Shown here in pieces: positions 42,805 to 54,794 of a stretch of 64,000 bases of DNA (its first letter is position 1; every line of letters begins with the position of its first letter). Source of the DNA: Serratia marcescens. Its GTDB lineage: Bacteria > Pseudomonadota > Gammaproteobacteria > Enterobacterales > Enterobacteriaceae. The notes under the pieces are model-generated. The model did not search any database. It was given only the letters and a program-made list of their open reading frames with translations, and was not told the DNA's origin. The stretch spans positions 186,001-250,000 of the forward strand of contig JADMXW010000006.1 of assembly GCA_015548865.1 (NCBI GenBank), written 5' to 3'. A program made the position numbers and the translations under genes.

Positions 42805-44421
42805 ATGAATGTGCTCCCCCCTTTACGCTTGCTGGAGGTCAAAACGCCATTGATTTGGCACTGGCCACATTTCCTCGATGTGGTTGACCTCATTGCGCGT
42901 TATCGCTTTAACGGACTGATCGTGCACCAACAAAATATTCTGGCGTTACTGGCTCGCCCGCCGGCGTATAACAAAAATCCCGGCATTGAAAATCTGCATC
43001 ACGAACGTGAAAGTACGCTGAGCTATCTGCAACGGGTATCTCACCATTGTCAGTCGCGTAATATCCAACTCTGGATACAAGGGGAAGCCTTTCCCGGTGA
43101 TGCCAAAATTAAACAAAAATTTCCGGAGTTTTTTCTGGGCGATGAAACCGTCGCCAATAGCTCGTCCTTTCTGACGCGCTTTTACAGTGAAACGGTGGAT
43201 GAAATGCTGGCGGCCCTGCCAAACATCAGCGGACTTATCTTGAGCCTGCAAACCCCGACGTTTCATCCTGAGCAGTGGAAACAAAGCATGAAAGTGCTGC
43301 ACCGTATTCTGCGCCTGCATGGAAAAAAACTGGTGTTGCGTGATTACCTTGATGACAGTTGGCCACGTCGCCAATTGCATAACACGCTGAGCAGCCTGCC
43401 AGACGATGTGCGCGTTTCGATGAAGGCCACCGCAATGGATTACCGTCCCGGTTTTGCCAACAATCCGGAGCTGATGGCCTTCCCCGGCAATAAAAAATGG
43501 ATCGAGTTCGATCTTTGGGGTATCGACTACGGCTGGACGCTGCTGCCCTGCATGCTGGTGGATGAAATTCAGGGGCGTTTGAGCTGGGCGCACGCCGTTG
43601 CTGGCGATGAGTTGGAAGCTATCAGTGCCCGCATCAGTTGGGAATGGATCAGCAACAGTTCGCTGCTGGAATCGGTCAATGAAATCAACCTGTACGGATT
43701 GGCGCGGCTGATCAACCATTCCGATAACGGTGAGCTTCATGCCGCCGCTTTGTTCCAACGTTGGTTGCACGATAACCATGCGGTTAACGCGAATGCCGTT
43801 ACCACGAGTGCTACGGGCAAACGTTTTGATGCCGTTCAAACGCTGTTTTTCAACAGTTACGACTGGATGTGTAAAACCCCGTATTTCCTTGGACGTTTGT
43901 TGCACCGCCATAGCCAATTACCTCACACCCTGGAACAAGCTATTCCGTTGTTGCATGCAGAGACACGAAGCGCTAACTGGGCGCAATCTTTCCAGCCGCT
44001 CTTCCCCGTTGACGATCGCTTGCTGGGGAATAATCAATACGAACTGGTAACGCTTGAGCGACAACAATCCCATTTTTATGCCCACCACTTGCGACAATCT
44101 GCACGGGAAATTCACCATGCGAGACTGCTACCCGATCCGCTCTCATCGCGGCTGGCCGCCAGTTGGGATTGCGCCTGGTGGTACACTGCGCTATGCGATC
44201 ATGCGAAACAACTGGTTGCCGATTCACTCTTTACCATGAGCTACGGCACCGCGGTGACCTTGCATGAACAACACTGTAACGACGCCCAAGCCTTTGCTGA
44301 AAAATTGGATCACTGGCTCACGCAGCATCAGTATGATTATCCGCACTTTCTGCGCATGCTAATGGCACCAGAGCGTTTGCATCGATTAGCGGAGTCTTGC
44401 CGCAAATCGTCCTCTGACTGA
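42805..44421 (+). CDS. Putative GH67/alpha-glucuronidase-like TIM-barrel protein
   Basis: 538 residues, no signal peptide, probably cytoplasmic. It is not a close match to any family I know. The central region carries KLVLRDYLDDSW, VSMKATAMDYRPGFANNPEL and KKWIEFDLWGIDYGW, which resembles the barrel strands of GH67-like alpha-glucuronidases (VSVKNTQLDYRPGF / IEFDCW type) with acidic residues in catalytic-like places. The N-terminal 60 residues (FRFNGLIVHQQN-like) look like a barrel start as well. The C-terminal ~200 residues are helical and His-rich. It is divergent from a Gfo/Idh gene and near a TogB-like binding protein, so a glycosidase acting on uronic-acid-containing oligosaccharides is a reasonable but unproven guess. 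The ribosome site is weak. Confidence 0.7.
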   Translation: MNVLPPLRLLEVKTPLIWHWPHFLDVVDLIARYRFNGLIVHQQNILALLARPPAYNKNPGIENLHHERESTLSYLQRVSHHCQSRNIQLWIQGEAFPGDAKIKQKFPEFFLGDETVANSSSFLTRFYSETVDEMLAALPNISGLILSLQTPTFHPEQWKQSMKVLHRILRLHGKKLVLRDYLDDSWPRRQLHNTLSSLPDDVRVSMKATAMDYRPGFANNPELMAFPGNKKWIEFDLWGIDYGWTLLPCMLVDEIQGRLSWAHAVAGDELEAISARISWEWISNSSLLESVNEINLYGLARLINHSDNGELHAAALFQRWLHDNHAVNANAVTTSATGKRFDAVQTLFFNSYDWMCKTPYFLGRLLHRHSQLPHTLEQAIPLLHAETRSANWAQSFQPLFPVDDRLLGNNQYELVTLERQQSHFYAHHLRQSAREIHHARLLPDPLSSRLAASWDCAWWYTALCDHAKQLVADSLFTMSYGTAVTLHEQHCNDAQAFAEKLDHWLTQHQYDYPHFLRMLMAPERLHRLAESCRKSSSD

Positions 44422-44555
44422 GCGAGATGGCCGCTGAATGGTTGTCAGCATAAGCGTTGCTTTAATCAGGTGAAACGCTGTTTTGAAAGGGACATTCCCT
44501 GAAAGAAGAATATGTCGTGAAGTTGTGATATTTATCGCAAATACCACGGCATCAT

Positions 44556-44571
44556 GGTGACTAACGTCACA
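44556..44571. promoter_or_regulatory. CRP-like site upstream of ogt
   Basis: GGTGA-CTAACG-TCACA matches the CRP consensus TGTGA-N6-TCACA at 9 of 10 specified bases and is symmetric (GTGAC-TAAC-GTCAC). It lies 141 bases before the ogt start, in the 290-bp gap after the GH67-like gene. A function in ogt expression is unproven. Confidence 0.5.
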
Positions 44572-44711
44572 GTTTCATGGCATTAAAGCGTGATGTCATT
44601 CACTCTTACCGTTGTTTTATGTGATGGCAATCGCAATTTATTTTCCTTCTCCTTTTTTGTCGGCAATAATGATGCCGAAGAATGGACATGCCGCACCGAG
44701 GGACCTGAATC

Positions 44712-45257
44712 ATGCCACAACGCTTTTTACGGGATACATTATCCACCCCGCTGGGAGAATTAATTGTCATCGCTGACGAGCAATATCGATTACGCGCCGT
44801 TGAGTGGAAAGAGTATGAAGAGGCGTTATATTGCCTGCTGGCTCGACGTTATAAAAATGATCCCTTCGCGTTAACAGAAGCGGTTAATCCAGGTGGATTG
44901 ACTCAGGCATTAGCGCGCTATTTTGCCGGCGAATTGCATGTTATTGATACCCTCCCCGTGGCCAGCCTCGGAACACCGTTTCAGCAACAGGTGTGGCAGG
45001 AACTGCGGAAAATTCCTTGCGGTACCACCATCACTTACGGTGAATTAGCCGCTCGACTTGGTACACCGACAGCGTCACGCGCGGTCGGCATGGCGAACGG
45101 GAGCAATCCCATCAGTATCGTTGTTCCCTGCCATCGCGTTATTGGTGCTAATGGTGCATTGACCGGTTATGCCGGTGGTGTGAAACGTAAAGCCTGGTTG
45201 CTCGCGCATGAAGGTGTGAGGATGCGTCAGGGTGCGCTACCGCTATATATTCAATGA
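44712..45257 (+). CDS. ogt: Ogt, O6-alkylguanine-DNA alkyltransferase
   Basis: Suicide DNA-repair enzyme that transfers methyl or alkyl groups from O6-methylguanine and O4-methylthymine to its own cysteine. The active-site motif [10 protein letters not shown] contains the acceptor Cys. [21 protein letters not shown] is the DNA-binding helix region, and [23 protein letters not shown] completes the domain. Length is 181 residues against about 171 in E. coli Ogt. Order ogt-fnr-uspE is the same as in E. coli. The start fits the family N-terminus; the ribosome site is not strong. Confidence 0.93.
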   Translation: MPQRFLRDTLSTPLGELIVIADEQYRLRAVEWKEYEEALYCLLARRYKNDPFALTEAVNPGGLTQALARYFAGELHVIDTLPVASLGTPFQQQVWQELRKIPCGTTITYGELAARLGTPTASRAVGMANGSNPISIVVPCHRVIGANGALTGYAGGVKRKAWLLAHEGVRMRQGALPLYIQ

Positions 45258-45395
45258 CATATCGATTAATGATTTGAATAACGACAAAAAAACCACGCAA
45301 ATCCCTTTTTCCTTCTAATGGCAATCGATGTACCCTATTTATTCGTTTGATATACGAATGACGACACTTACCATGACCGATAAAAGCTGTTAAAA

Positions 45396-45409
45396 TTGAC
45401 CGATATCAA
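45396..45409. promoter_or_regulatory. FNR box upstream of fnr (autoregulation)
   Basis: TTGAC-CGAT-ATCAA matches the FNR consensus TTGAT-N4-ATCAA at 9 of 10 bases. It lies 21 bases before the fnr start codon, in the place where E. coli Fnr represses its own gene under anaerobic conditions. Confidence 0.75.
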
Positions 45410-45429
45410 TTATCGACTGAGCAAAGTCT

Positions 45430-46182
45430 ATGATCCCGGAAAAGCGAATTATTCGGCGTATTCAGTCTGGTGGTTGTGCAATCCATTGTCAGGATTGCAG
45501 CATCAGCCAGCTGTGCATTCCTTTTACATTAAATGAGCATGAACTCGATCAGCTCGATAATATCATTGAAAGGAAGAAACCGATCCAGAAGGGACAGGCG
45601 CTGTTCAAAGCCGGTGATGAATTGAAATCTCTCTACGCCATCCGTTCAGGAACCATCAAAAGTTACACCATCACCGAACAGGGTGACGAGCAGATTACCG
45701 GTTTTCATTTAGCGGGTGATTTGGTCGGTTTTGACGCCATTGGTGGTGCTCAGCACCCTAGTTTTGCGCAAGCACTCGAAACATCCATGGTGTGTGAGAT
45801 CCCTTTTGAGACACTAGACGACCTGTCTGGGAAGATGCCTAATCTGCGTCAACAGATGATGCGTCTGATGAGCGGAGAAATCCGTAGCGATCAAGACATG
45901 ATACTGTTGCTGTCGAAAAAGAATGCGGAAGAGCGGCTGGCAGCCTTTATCTACAACCTGTCTCGCCGTTTTGCCCAGCGCGGCTTCTCACCGCGTGAAT
46001 TCCGCCTGACCATGACGCGTGGCGACATTGGCAACTATTTAGGCCTCACGGTGGAAACCATCAGCCGTCTACTGGGGCGCTTCCAAAAAAGCGGTATCCT
46101 TGCGGTGAAGGGCAAATACATCACCCTCGAGAACATCGATGCGCTGTCTGAACTGGCCGGAACGGCACGCACTAAGGCCTAA
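45430..46182 (+). CDS. fnr: Fnr, oxygen-sensing transcriptional regulator
   Basis: CRP/FNR-family global regulator of anaerobic metabolism. The [4Fe-4S] cluster ligands are present: Cys20, Cys23 and Cys29 in [15 protein letters not shown], and Cys122 in SMVCEIPF. A cyclic-nucleotide-binding-type sensor domain is followed by the C-terminal helix-turn-helix [20 protein letters not shown], whose E-S-R recognition pattern (VETISR) is the same as in E. coli Fnr. Length is 250 residues, identical to E. coli. An FNR box lies just upstream. The motif conservation leaves little doubt about identity. Confidence 0.97.
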   Translation: MIPEKRIIRRIQSGGCAIHCQDCSISQLCIPFTLNEHELDQLDNIIERKKPIQKGQALFKAGDELKSLYAIRSGTIKSYTITEQGDEQITGFHLAGDLVGFDAIGGAQHPSFAQALETSMVCEIPFETLDDLSGKMPNLRQQMMRLMSGEIRSDQDMILLLSKKNAEERLAAFIYNLSRRFAQRGFSPREFRLTMTRGDIGNYLGLTVETISRLLGRFQKSGILAVKGKYITLENIDALSELAGTARTKA

Positions 46183-46301
46183 GCTATTGCCGGGTCATTG
46201 TTTTATTTTATTGATCCGGCCCTCATCTCCCGTTGTTAAAAACGATTCCCATGAGGTACTCTTAATTACCGGCTGTAAGTTGACAGCTGTTAGGAGGACC
46301 T

Positions 46302-47261
46302 ATGGCAACGTATCAGAACTTACTGGTAGCTATTGACCCGAATCAGGATGACCAACCCGCGCTGCGGCGTGCTGTCTATCTGGTTCAGCGGTTAGGCGGT
46401 CGTATCAAGGCGTTTCTGCCAATTTATGACTTCTCTTACGAAATGACCACATTGCTATCGCCGGATGAACGCACGGAAATGCGTAAGGGTGTCATTGAAC
46501 AGCGAAAAGAATGGATTGCAGAACAGTGCGCCTACTATATAGAAGCCGGCGTGCCCATCGATATTAAAGTGATATGGCACAACAAACCCTATGTTGCCAT
46601 TATCCAGGAAGTGCTCGCCCATCAGCATGATTTGGTTTTAAAAATGGCACACCAGCATGACAGGCTGGAAGCCGTTATTTTTACCCCTTTGGATTGGCAA
46701 CTGTTACGTAAATGTCCCTGCCCAATGTGGATGGTAAAAGACCAACCCTGGCCCGATAATGGCCGAGCGCTGGTTGCCGTTAACCTTGCCAGTGAAGATC
46801 CCTACCACGATCCGCTTAACATCAAACTGGTTTCCGAGGCCCTGGCATTGGCCAAGCAAGTCGACCAGACGGAAGTGCATCTGGTCGGTGCGTATCCGGT
46901 TACTCCGATAAATATTGCCATCGAATTACCTGATTTCGACCCCGGTGTCTATAACGATGCCATTCGTGGCCAGCATCTGATTGCCATGAAATCCTTACGC
47001 CAGAAATTTTCGCTGGATGAACGCCTGACACATGTGGAAAAAGGACTACCGGAAGAGGTTATTCCCGATTTAGCAGAGCATCTGCAGGCCGGTGTGGTGG
47101 TACTCGGCTCATTGGGACGTACAGGCTTATCTGCCGCCTTTATCGGGAATACCGTTGAACACGTTATTGATCACCTGAAATGTGACCTGTTAGCGATCAA
47201 ACCCGATGATTTTGTTTCTCCGGTAACCCTCGACGGTGAAAGTGAGGATACCAAAGCATAA
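46302..47261 (+). CDS. uspE: UspE, tandem universal stress protein
   Basis: Cytoplasmic stress protein with two Usp domains (about residues 3-155 and 160-305) and 319 residues in all, as in E. coli UspE/YdaA (316). The first domain starts [18 protein letters not shown]. The second domain carries the nucleotide-binding-type loop [23 protein letters not shown] near the end, which is more complete than in the first. It follows fnr by 119 bases and has a taggagg site. E. coli UspE contributes to oxidative resistance and motility/adhesion, and FNR can regulate it there. The gene order ogt-fnr-uspE is conserved. Confidence 0.95.
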   Translation: MATYQNLLVAIDPNQDDQPALRRAVYLVQRLGGRIKAFLPIYDFSYEMTTLLSPDERTEMRKGVIEQRKEWIAEQCAYYIEAGVPIDIKVIWHNKPYVAIIQEVLAHQHDLVLKMAHQHDRLEAVIFTPLDWQLLRKCPCPMWMVKDQPWPDNGRALVAVNLASEDPYHDPLNIKLVSEALALAKQVDQTEVHLVGAYPVTPINIAIELPDFDPGVYNDAIRGQHLIAMKSLRQKFSLDERLTHVEKGLPEEVIPDLAEHLQAGVVVLGSLGRTGLSAAFIGNTVEHVIDHLKCDLLAIKPDDFVSPVTLDGESEDTKA

Positions 47262-47287
47262 CGCTTCAAGGGTATAATCCGTTTCTC

Positions 47288-47325
47288 TTGACGAAATCGA
47301 CCTGACAGGCCGGTTTCGTTTTTTT
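47288..47325 (+). terminator. Intrinsic terminator after uspE
   Basis: cgaaatcgacc pairs with ggccggtttcg around tgaca, followed immediately by a run of seven Ts, 27 bases after the uspE stop. Confidence 0.85.
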
Positions 47326-47461
47326 ATGCGCCAGCAGCCATCCCCAGACACGTTATGCTGCAATCCCTTTTATGTTGCCAAACGGTTTAATGCGTTTTCC
47401 CGTTTATCCGTGTCTTATCAGGTACAACGATTTAAAACGCCCTTTATACAGGAGACCTACC

Positions 47462-49234
47462 ATGGATGCTCAGCAAACCCTTAATGCCATGACGCTGGAA
47501 GAAAAGATCGGGCAAAAAATCATGTTGGATTTTCGGCTCTGGCAGCAACAGGATATGACCGAACCCAACAGCGTCATCGCCAACCTTTTGCGCGTCAACC
47601 ATATCGGTGGCGTCATCCTCTTTGCCAACAACCTGAAAAACCAAGAGCAAATTAAAACGCTGACATCCTGGTATGCCTCACTGGAACCGATTTCCGGTGT
47701 TCGATTGTTTATCGGTACTGATAATGAGGGGGGAAATGTATTTCGTTTGCCACGCGATGAATATGCTTCTTTCTCCGGCAATATGGCTCTGGCGGCAGCC
47801 GTTACCGGCGGAGGTGATACCCAACTCGCATACGCGCAAGGGGCACATATGGGTTACACTCTGCGCGCGTTGAACATCAATACCAACTTTGCTCCGGTAG
47901 TCGATGTTAACAGCAACCCACTCAATCCAGTGATTAACGTGCGTAGCTTCAGTGATGATGTGGCAACGGTAACCACTCTGGCAGAAAAACTTTCCGCTGG
48001 CATGCAGCAACAGGGGGTGATGACGGCCTATAAGCATTTTCCCGGCCACGGTGATACCGCAACTGATTCTCACACCGCCTTACCGCGCGTTGATCGTTCA
48101 CGCAAAGATGCATTTGCCATTGATATCGCCCCCTTTGCTCAAGCTATCACGCATCATGCCGCACCCGATATGATCATGACGGCACATATTCAGTATCCGG
48201 CGCTGGATAATAGCCATATCACCACCCGAAGCGGTGAAAGCATCATTGTTCCGGCCACCATGTCACGGGAAATACAAAGCAACTTGCTACGGGAGCAACT
48301 TCACTATCAGGGCGTAACCATCACAGATGCGTTGGATATGGGCGCGATCGCCGATCATTTCACACAAGAAGCCGCACTGGATGCAGTATTTCGTGCTGGT
48401 GTTGATATCGCACTCATGCCCGTCAGCGTTGCTACGCCAGAACAGGGAGCGACGCTATCAGCATTAATTGCCAGCATCGTTGAAAAAGTTAAACAGGGTC
48501 AATACAGCGAAGCGGAGATCAATGAATCCGTGGCACGTATTCTCACGCTGAAACAACGCTACCAGTTATTGGGCAACGCCAGTTGCTCTCCAATTGCCCC
48601 GCCCTGCGACGACACAGAAACGCTGATTGCCGATCGTTCAATCACCGCCGTGGTGAATCAACAGTCCACATTACCTCTGCTCAACAAGACATTGCGTTAC
48701 TTTATCCTGACGCCTTGGGAGGAGCAGGCTTACGGCATCAAAACGACGATGGCGCAATATGGTTATCATCATGTTGATATCGCAAAAGAATCTCAATTAA
48801 CGGATCGAGAAATTCGGCAGCGCATTGCACAATGTGATGTATTTTTGTTGGGAACACTCTCAACCCGTTTTACCCCCGTAGAAAAAGATGGCATTGCAAC
48901 AACACAAAACACAGTGCAAAACGATGCAGCACGCTATCTTGGCTGGTTGCGCCATGCGGGCTCACTCAACAAAACGCGGGTTCATCTGTCACTGCGTGCG
49001 CCCTATGATATAGCCCTTTATGCCAATGACGTTGACGCCGCCGTAGCCAGTTACGCCTATTTTGGTTGTGATAACGGTGTGTGGCGTGGAAAATCGATGA
49101 TATCACTGGCAAAAGTGCTGACCGGAAACGCGTCGCCACAAGGCAAGCTTCCCGTAACCGTCTGGGCGGACTACGATGCGAAAACCGCGACGGGCACAGT
49201 GGCATATCCGCGTGGTTTTGGTTTGAGTTGGTAG
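47462..49234 (+). CDS. Cytoplasmic glycoside hydrolase family 3 enzyme, NagZ-like
   Basis: 590-residue GH3 enzyme. The N-terminal barrel carries KHFPGHGDTATDSHTALP, the Asp-His loop characteristic of the NagZ-type beta-N-acetylglucosaminidase subgroup, and the nucleophile Asp in TITDALDMGA. About residues 360-590 form an extra C-terminal domain ending GKLPVTVWADYD...RGFGLSW, typical of two-domain GH3 proteins. There is no signal peptide, so it acts in the cytoplasm. The start at 47462 has a strong caggag site; the frame from 47372 has none. Longer than NagZ (about 340 residues), it may recycle a GlcNAc-containing disaccharide; the exact substrate is unknown. It is monocistronic. Confidence 0.85.
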   Translation: MDAQQTLNAMTLEEKIGQKIMLDFRLWQQQDMTEPNSVIANLLRVNHIGGVILFANNLKNQEQIKTLTSWYASLEPISGVRLFIGTDNEGGNVFRLPRDEYASFSGNMALAAAVTGGGDTQLAYAQGAHMGYTLRALNINTNFAPVVDVNSNPLNPVINVRSFSDDVATVTTLAEKLSAGMQQQGVMTAYKHFPGHGDTATDSHTALPRVDRSRKDAFAIDIAPFAQAITHHAAPDMIMTAHIQYPALDNSHITTRSGESIIVPATMSREIQSNLLREQLHYQGVTITDALDMGAIADHFTQEAALDAVFRAGVDIALMPVSVATPEQGATLSALIASIVEKVKQGQYSEAEINESVARILTLKQRYQLLGNASCSPIAPPCDDTETLIADRSITAVVNQQSTLPLLNKTLRYFILTPWEEQAYGIKTTMAQYGYHHVDIAKESQLTDREIRQRIAQCDVFLLGTLSTRFTPVEKDGIATTQNTVQNDAARYLGWLRHAGSLNKTRVHLSLRAPYDIALYANDVDAAVASYAYFGCDNGVWRGKSMISLAKVLTGNASPQGKLPVTVWADYDAKTATGTVAYPRGFGLSW

Positions 49235-49248
49235 GAACGATGAATATA

Positions 49249-49279
49249 AAAGGGCAGGATTTTTCCTGCCCTTTTAAGG
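49249..49279. terminator. Bidirectional terminator between the GH3 gene and pntB
   Basis: AAAAGGGCAGGA-TTTT-TCCTGCCCTTTT is a 12-bp perfect stem with A and T arms, so it ends in a T-tract on both strands between convergent genes. Confidence 0.88.
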
Positions 49280-49300
49280 TGTTTGTGAGAACCAAACGTA

Positions 49301-50689
49301 TTACAACGATTTCAGAATCGCTTCCACGCTTTCTTTGGCATCACCAAACAGCATTTGAGTATTTTCTTTGAAGAACAGCGGGTTCTGCACCCCGGCATAC
49401 CCCGTGTTCATAGAGCGTTTGAATACGATAACGTTCTGCGCTTTCCACACCTCTAATACAGGCATCCCGGCAATCGGACTACCTGGATCTTCCTGTGCCG
49501 CTGGGTTTACCGTATCATTGGCGCCAATCACCAGTACGGTATCGGTATCAGCGAAATCATCATTGATTTCATCCATTTCCAGCACCACATCATAAGGCAC
49601 TTTGGCTTCAGCCAACAGTACGTTCATGTGACCGGGTAAACGCCCTGCAACCGGGTGGATACCGAAACGCACTTTGATGCCGCGCGCACGCAGTTTGGCA
49701 GTAATATCATGCACCGGATATTGCGCCTGTGCCACTGCCATACCGTATCCCGGCGTAATGATCACAGAGCTGGAATTTTTCAGCAGTTCCGCCACCTCTT
49801 CCGCCGACGCTTCGCGGTATTCGCCCACTTCTTCGCTGGCTCCGGTAGAAGAACCATCGGTACCAAATCCCCCCGCAATCACGCTTAAGAACGAGCGGTT
49901 CATCGCTTTACACATGATGTAGGAGAGGATTGCACCTGAAGACCCCACCAATGCACCCGTTACGATCAACAGATCGTTGCTGAGCATGAAACCCGCAGCA
50001 GCTGCAGCCCAACCGGAATAGGAGTTCAGCATCGACACGACCACAGGCATGTCAGCACCACCGATGGAAGCCACCAGATGCCAGCCGAAAACCAGCGCAA
50101 TAGCGGTCATGAACAGCAATGCGATACTCTGTGCCGCCACGCTGCCGGTATTCACAAACCACAACAACAGCAGGAACGATACCACCAGTGCCGCCAAATT
50201 CATCTTATGGCGATGCGGCAACATTAGCGGTTTGGACGAAATAATGCCGCGCAGCTTACCAAATGCCACCACCGATCCCGTAAAGGTAACCGCACCAATG
50301 AAGATACCGAGGAACACTTCAGTCAGATGAATATTCACCATCACTGGATCGGTAATTTCACCGTGATCCAAGAAGCTGTTAAAACCAACCAATACCGCAG
50401 CTAAACCCACGAAGCTGTGCAAAATGGCGACCAGTTCCGGCATTTCAGTCATTTCAACTTTACGCGCCAGATAAATACCAACCGCACCGCCGATCGCCAT
50501 TGCCGCAATAATCCAGCCAACGTTTCCAGCATTCGGCCCCAGAATGGTCGCAATCAACGCAATCGCCATCCCGGTAACGCCAAAGATATTCCCCTGACGT
50601 GATGTCTCATGCTTTGACAGCCCAGCCAGACTGAAAATAAACAAAATAGCGGCAACAATGTATGCAGCTGTAACTAATCCTCCAGACAT
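49301..50689 (-). CDS. pntB: PntB, NAD(P) transhydrogenase subunit beta
   Basis: Membrane and NADP-binding subunit of the proton-pumping transhydrogenase that makes NADPH from NADH. About eight to nine helices fill residues 1-270, and the NADP domain with [19 protein letters not shown] and [22 protein letters not shown] forms the C-terminal third. Length, 462 residues, is the same as in E. coli. It starts 10 bases after the pntA stop and is translated from the same transcript. Confidence 0.97.
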   Translation of the reverse strand: MSGGLVTAAYIVAAILFIFSLAGLSKHETSRQGNIFGVTGMAIALIATILGPNAGNVGWIIAAMAIGGAVGIYLARKVEMTEMPELVAILHSFVGLAAVLVGFNSFLDHGEITDPVMVNIHLTEVFLGIFIGAVTFTGSVVAFGKLRGIISSKPLMLPHRHKMNLAALVVSFLLLLWFVNTGSVAAQSIALLFMTAIALVFGWHLVASIGGADMPVVVSMLNSYSGWAAAAAGFMLSNDLLIVTGALVGSSGAILSYIMCKAMNRSFLSVIAGGFGTDGSSTGASEEVGEYREASAEEVAELLKNSSSVIITPGYGMAVAQAQYPVHDITAKLRARGIKVRFGIHPVAGRLPGHMNVLLAEAKVPYDVVLEMDEINDDFADTDTVLVIGANDTVNPAAQEDPGSPIAGMPVLEVWKAQNVIVFKRSMNTGYAGVQNPLFFKENTQMLFGDAKESVEAILKSL

Positions 50690-50699
50690 GTGTTACCCC

Positions 50700-52755
<2,056 letters not shown>

Positions 52756-53706
52756 ATGAAGCTGAAGACTCGCATTATCGCGTCCACACTCCTCTCTCTC
52801 GCGGCATTTTCCGCTCATGCGGCACAGGAATTGACGCCAGAACAGGCTGCCGCGGTAAAACCGTTTGATCGTATTTCTTTTAGTGGTCGTTTTGACGCTA
52901 TTTTTGACGCGGTGGCTGAAGCGTCCAAACGCGCCGACAAAGCCGGAGCAGATGCGTTTTACATCCAGGCGATTAATGAACAAAACAGAGGTAACAGTCA
53001 GACAGTCTATGTTGACTTGTACCATAAAGAGGCACCGAAAGCAGATTCCGCTCCGGCACAGCGCACCTTTGATGGTATTCGCGAACTGCCACAATATGAT
53101 GCTTACCATCTGGAACCGTTTGATACCGTGACGGTCAGCGGGTATTTCGCTACCCAGCCCGACGTTAATGCCGCTATCGCCAAAGCCGCAAAAGAGAAAA
53201 ATGCGGCATCGTTCTTTATCGTTCGTCAGGTAGATATCAACAGCACCGGCACTAACCAGAAAATCACTGCATACGTCTATAAAGCTGATGCCCCCAAGCG
53301 TGTAGTGCAGAGCACTGACGTGATTCCTGCCGACTCAGATGCGGGTCGCGCCGCGCTCGCGGCAGGTGGTGAAGCGGCCGCCAAGGTGGAAATCCCCGGT
53401 GTCGCCATGTCTGGCAGCCCAAGCCGCAACGTGGGTAAATTCTATGAAACCCAGGCATCAAAAGGCGGGCGTTATACCGTCAATTTACCCGATGGCAAAA
53501 GTATTCAGGAATTAAACAAAGCTACGGCGGCCCAAATGACGCCGTTCGACTCTATCACCTTCCGTGGTAACTTCAACGGAACGACGGATGTATCAGAGGC
53601 GGTGGCAAAACGCGCAGCGGAAAAAGGTGCCAAGTACTACCACATCACCAAACAGTGGTTCAACAAAGGCAGCAACATGACCATCAGTGCGGATTTGTAT
53701 AAATAA
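52756..53706 (+). CDS. ydgH: YdgH, periplasmic protein with three DUF1471 (YhcN/BhsA-like) domains
   Basis: 316-residue exported stress protein. The signal peptide is about 22 residues (ASTLLSLAAFSAHA before AQELTP). Three DUF1471 repeats follow, near residues 35-95, 125-185 and 255-316, each with the PFD-x-x-S/T-F-x-G-x-F-type start (KPFDRISFSGRFDAIFDAV, EPFDTVTVSGYFATQPDVN and TPFDSITFRGNFNGTTDVS) and a Tyr-rich last strand. The start at 52756 has an aaagga site and gives the signal peptide; the codon at 52717 does not. Next to pntAB, as in E. coli. Members are often envelope-stress or biofilm related; the exact role is unknown. Confidence 0.93.
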   Translation: MKLKTRIIASTLLSLAAFSAHAAQELTPEQAAAVKPFDRISFSGRFDAIFDAVAEASKRADKAGADAFYIQAINEQNRGNSQTVYVDLYHKEAPKADSAPAQRTFDGIRELPQYDAYHLEPFDTVTVSGYFATQPDVNAAIAKAAKEKNAASFFIVRQVDINSTGTNQKITAYVYKADAPKRVVQSTDVIPADSDAGRAALAAGGEAAAKVEIPGVAMSGSPSRNVGKFYETQASKGGRYTVNLPDGKSIQELNKATAAQMTPFDSITFRGNFNGTTDVSEAVAKRAAEKGAKYYHITKQWFNKGSNMTISADLYK

Positions 53707-53732
53707 ACGCGGTGAGAGTTTTACTAAAGTGA

Positions 53733-53865
53733 CAGATTCCCGCCCCGAAAGTCACATTTAGCCTCGTCATCCTCGGCGAAAGCCGAGGAGCACTGTGAGA
53801 ATAAATGCGTTTTTTTTGCACAAGATTCCCGCCTTCGCGGGATGACGGTGGTCAGCGGGAATCTG
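53733..53865. repeat. Outer 11-bp inverted repeat flanking element copy 2
   Basis: CAGATTCCCGC (53733-53743) and GCGGGAATCTG (53855-53865) are perfect reverse complements and lie on either side of the 85-bp element at 53764-53848. They may be the two arms of a former ydgH/kdsA terminator hairpin split by the element, or a wider part of the element. Confidence 0.55.
53764..53848. repeat. 85-bp inverted-repeat (MITE/REP-like) element, copy 2
   Basis: Same length and first 22 bases as copy 1 (10776-10860), ending GATGACGG. The right end is closer to the left end's complement here (GATTCCCGCCTTCGCGGGAT), so terminal symmetry is better preserved. It lies between the convergent genes ydgH and kdsA. 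Confidence 0.75.
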
Positions 53866-53895
53866 CTTTTAGATGTTGCGACTGAAAGAGAGTAA

Positions 53896-54759
<864 letters not shown>

Positions 54760-54794
54760 TTATCGGAGTGATTAACATTAAAAAAGGAGACAAA

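Noticed and set aside
42946-43917. A 323-codon open frame antisense to the GH67-like gene (and similar long antisense frames at 18171-18902, 51369-52130 and 31312-31818)
   Set aside because: They lie opposite well-supported genes, lack ribosome sites and recognisable domains, and show the repetitive composition of shadow frames.
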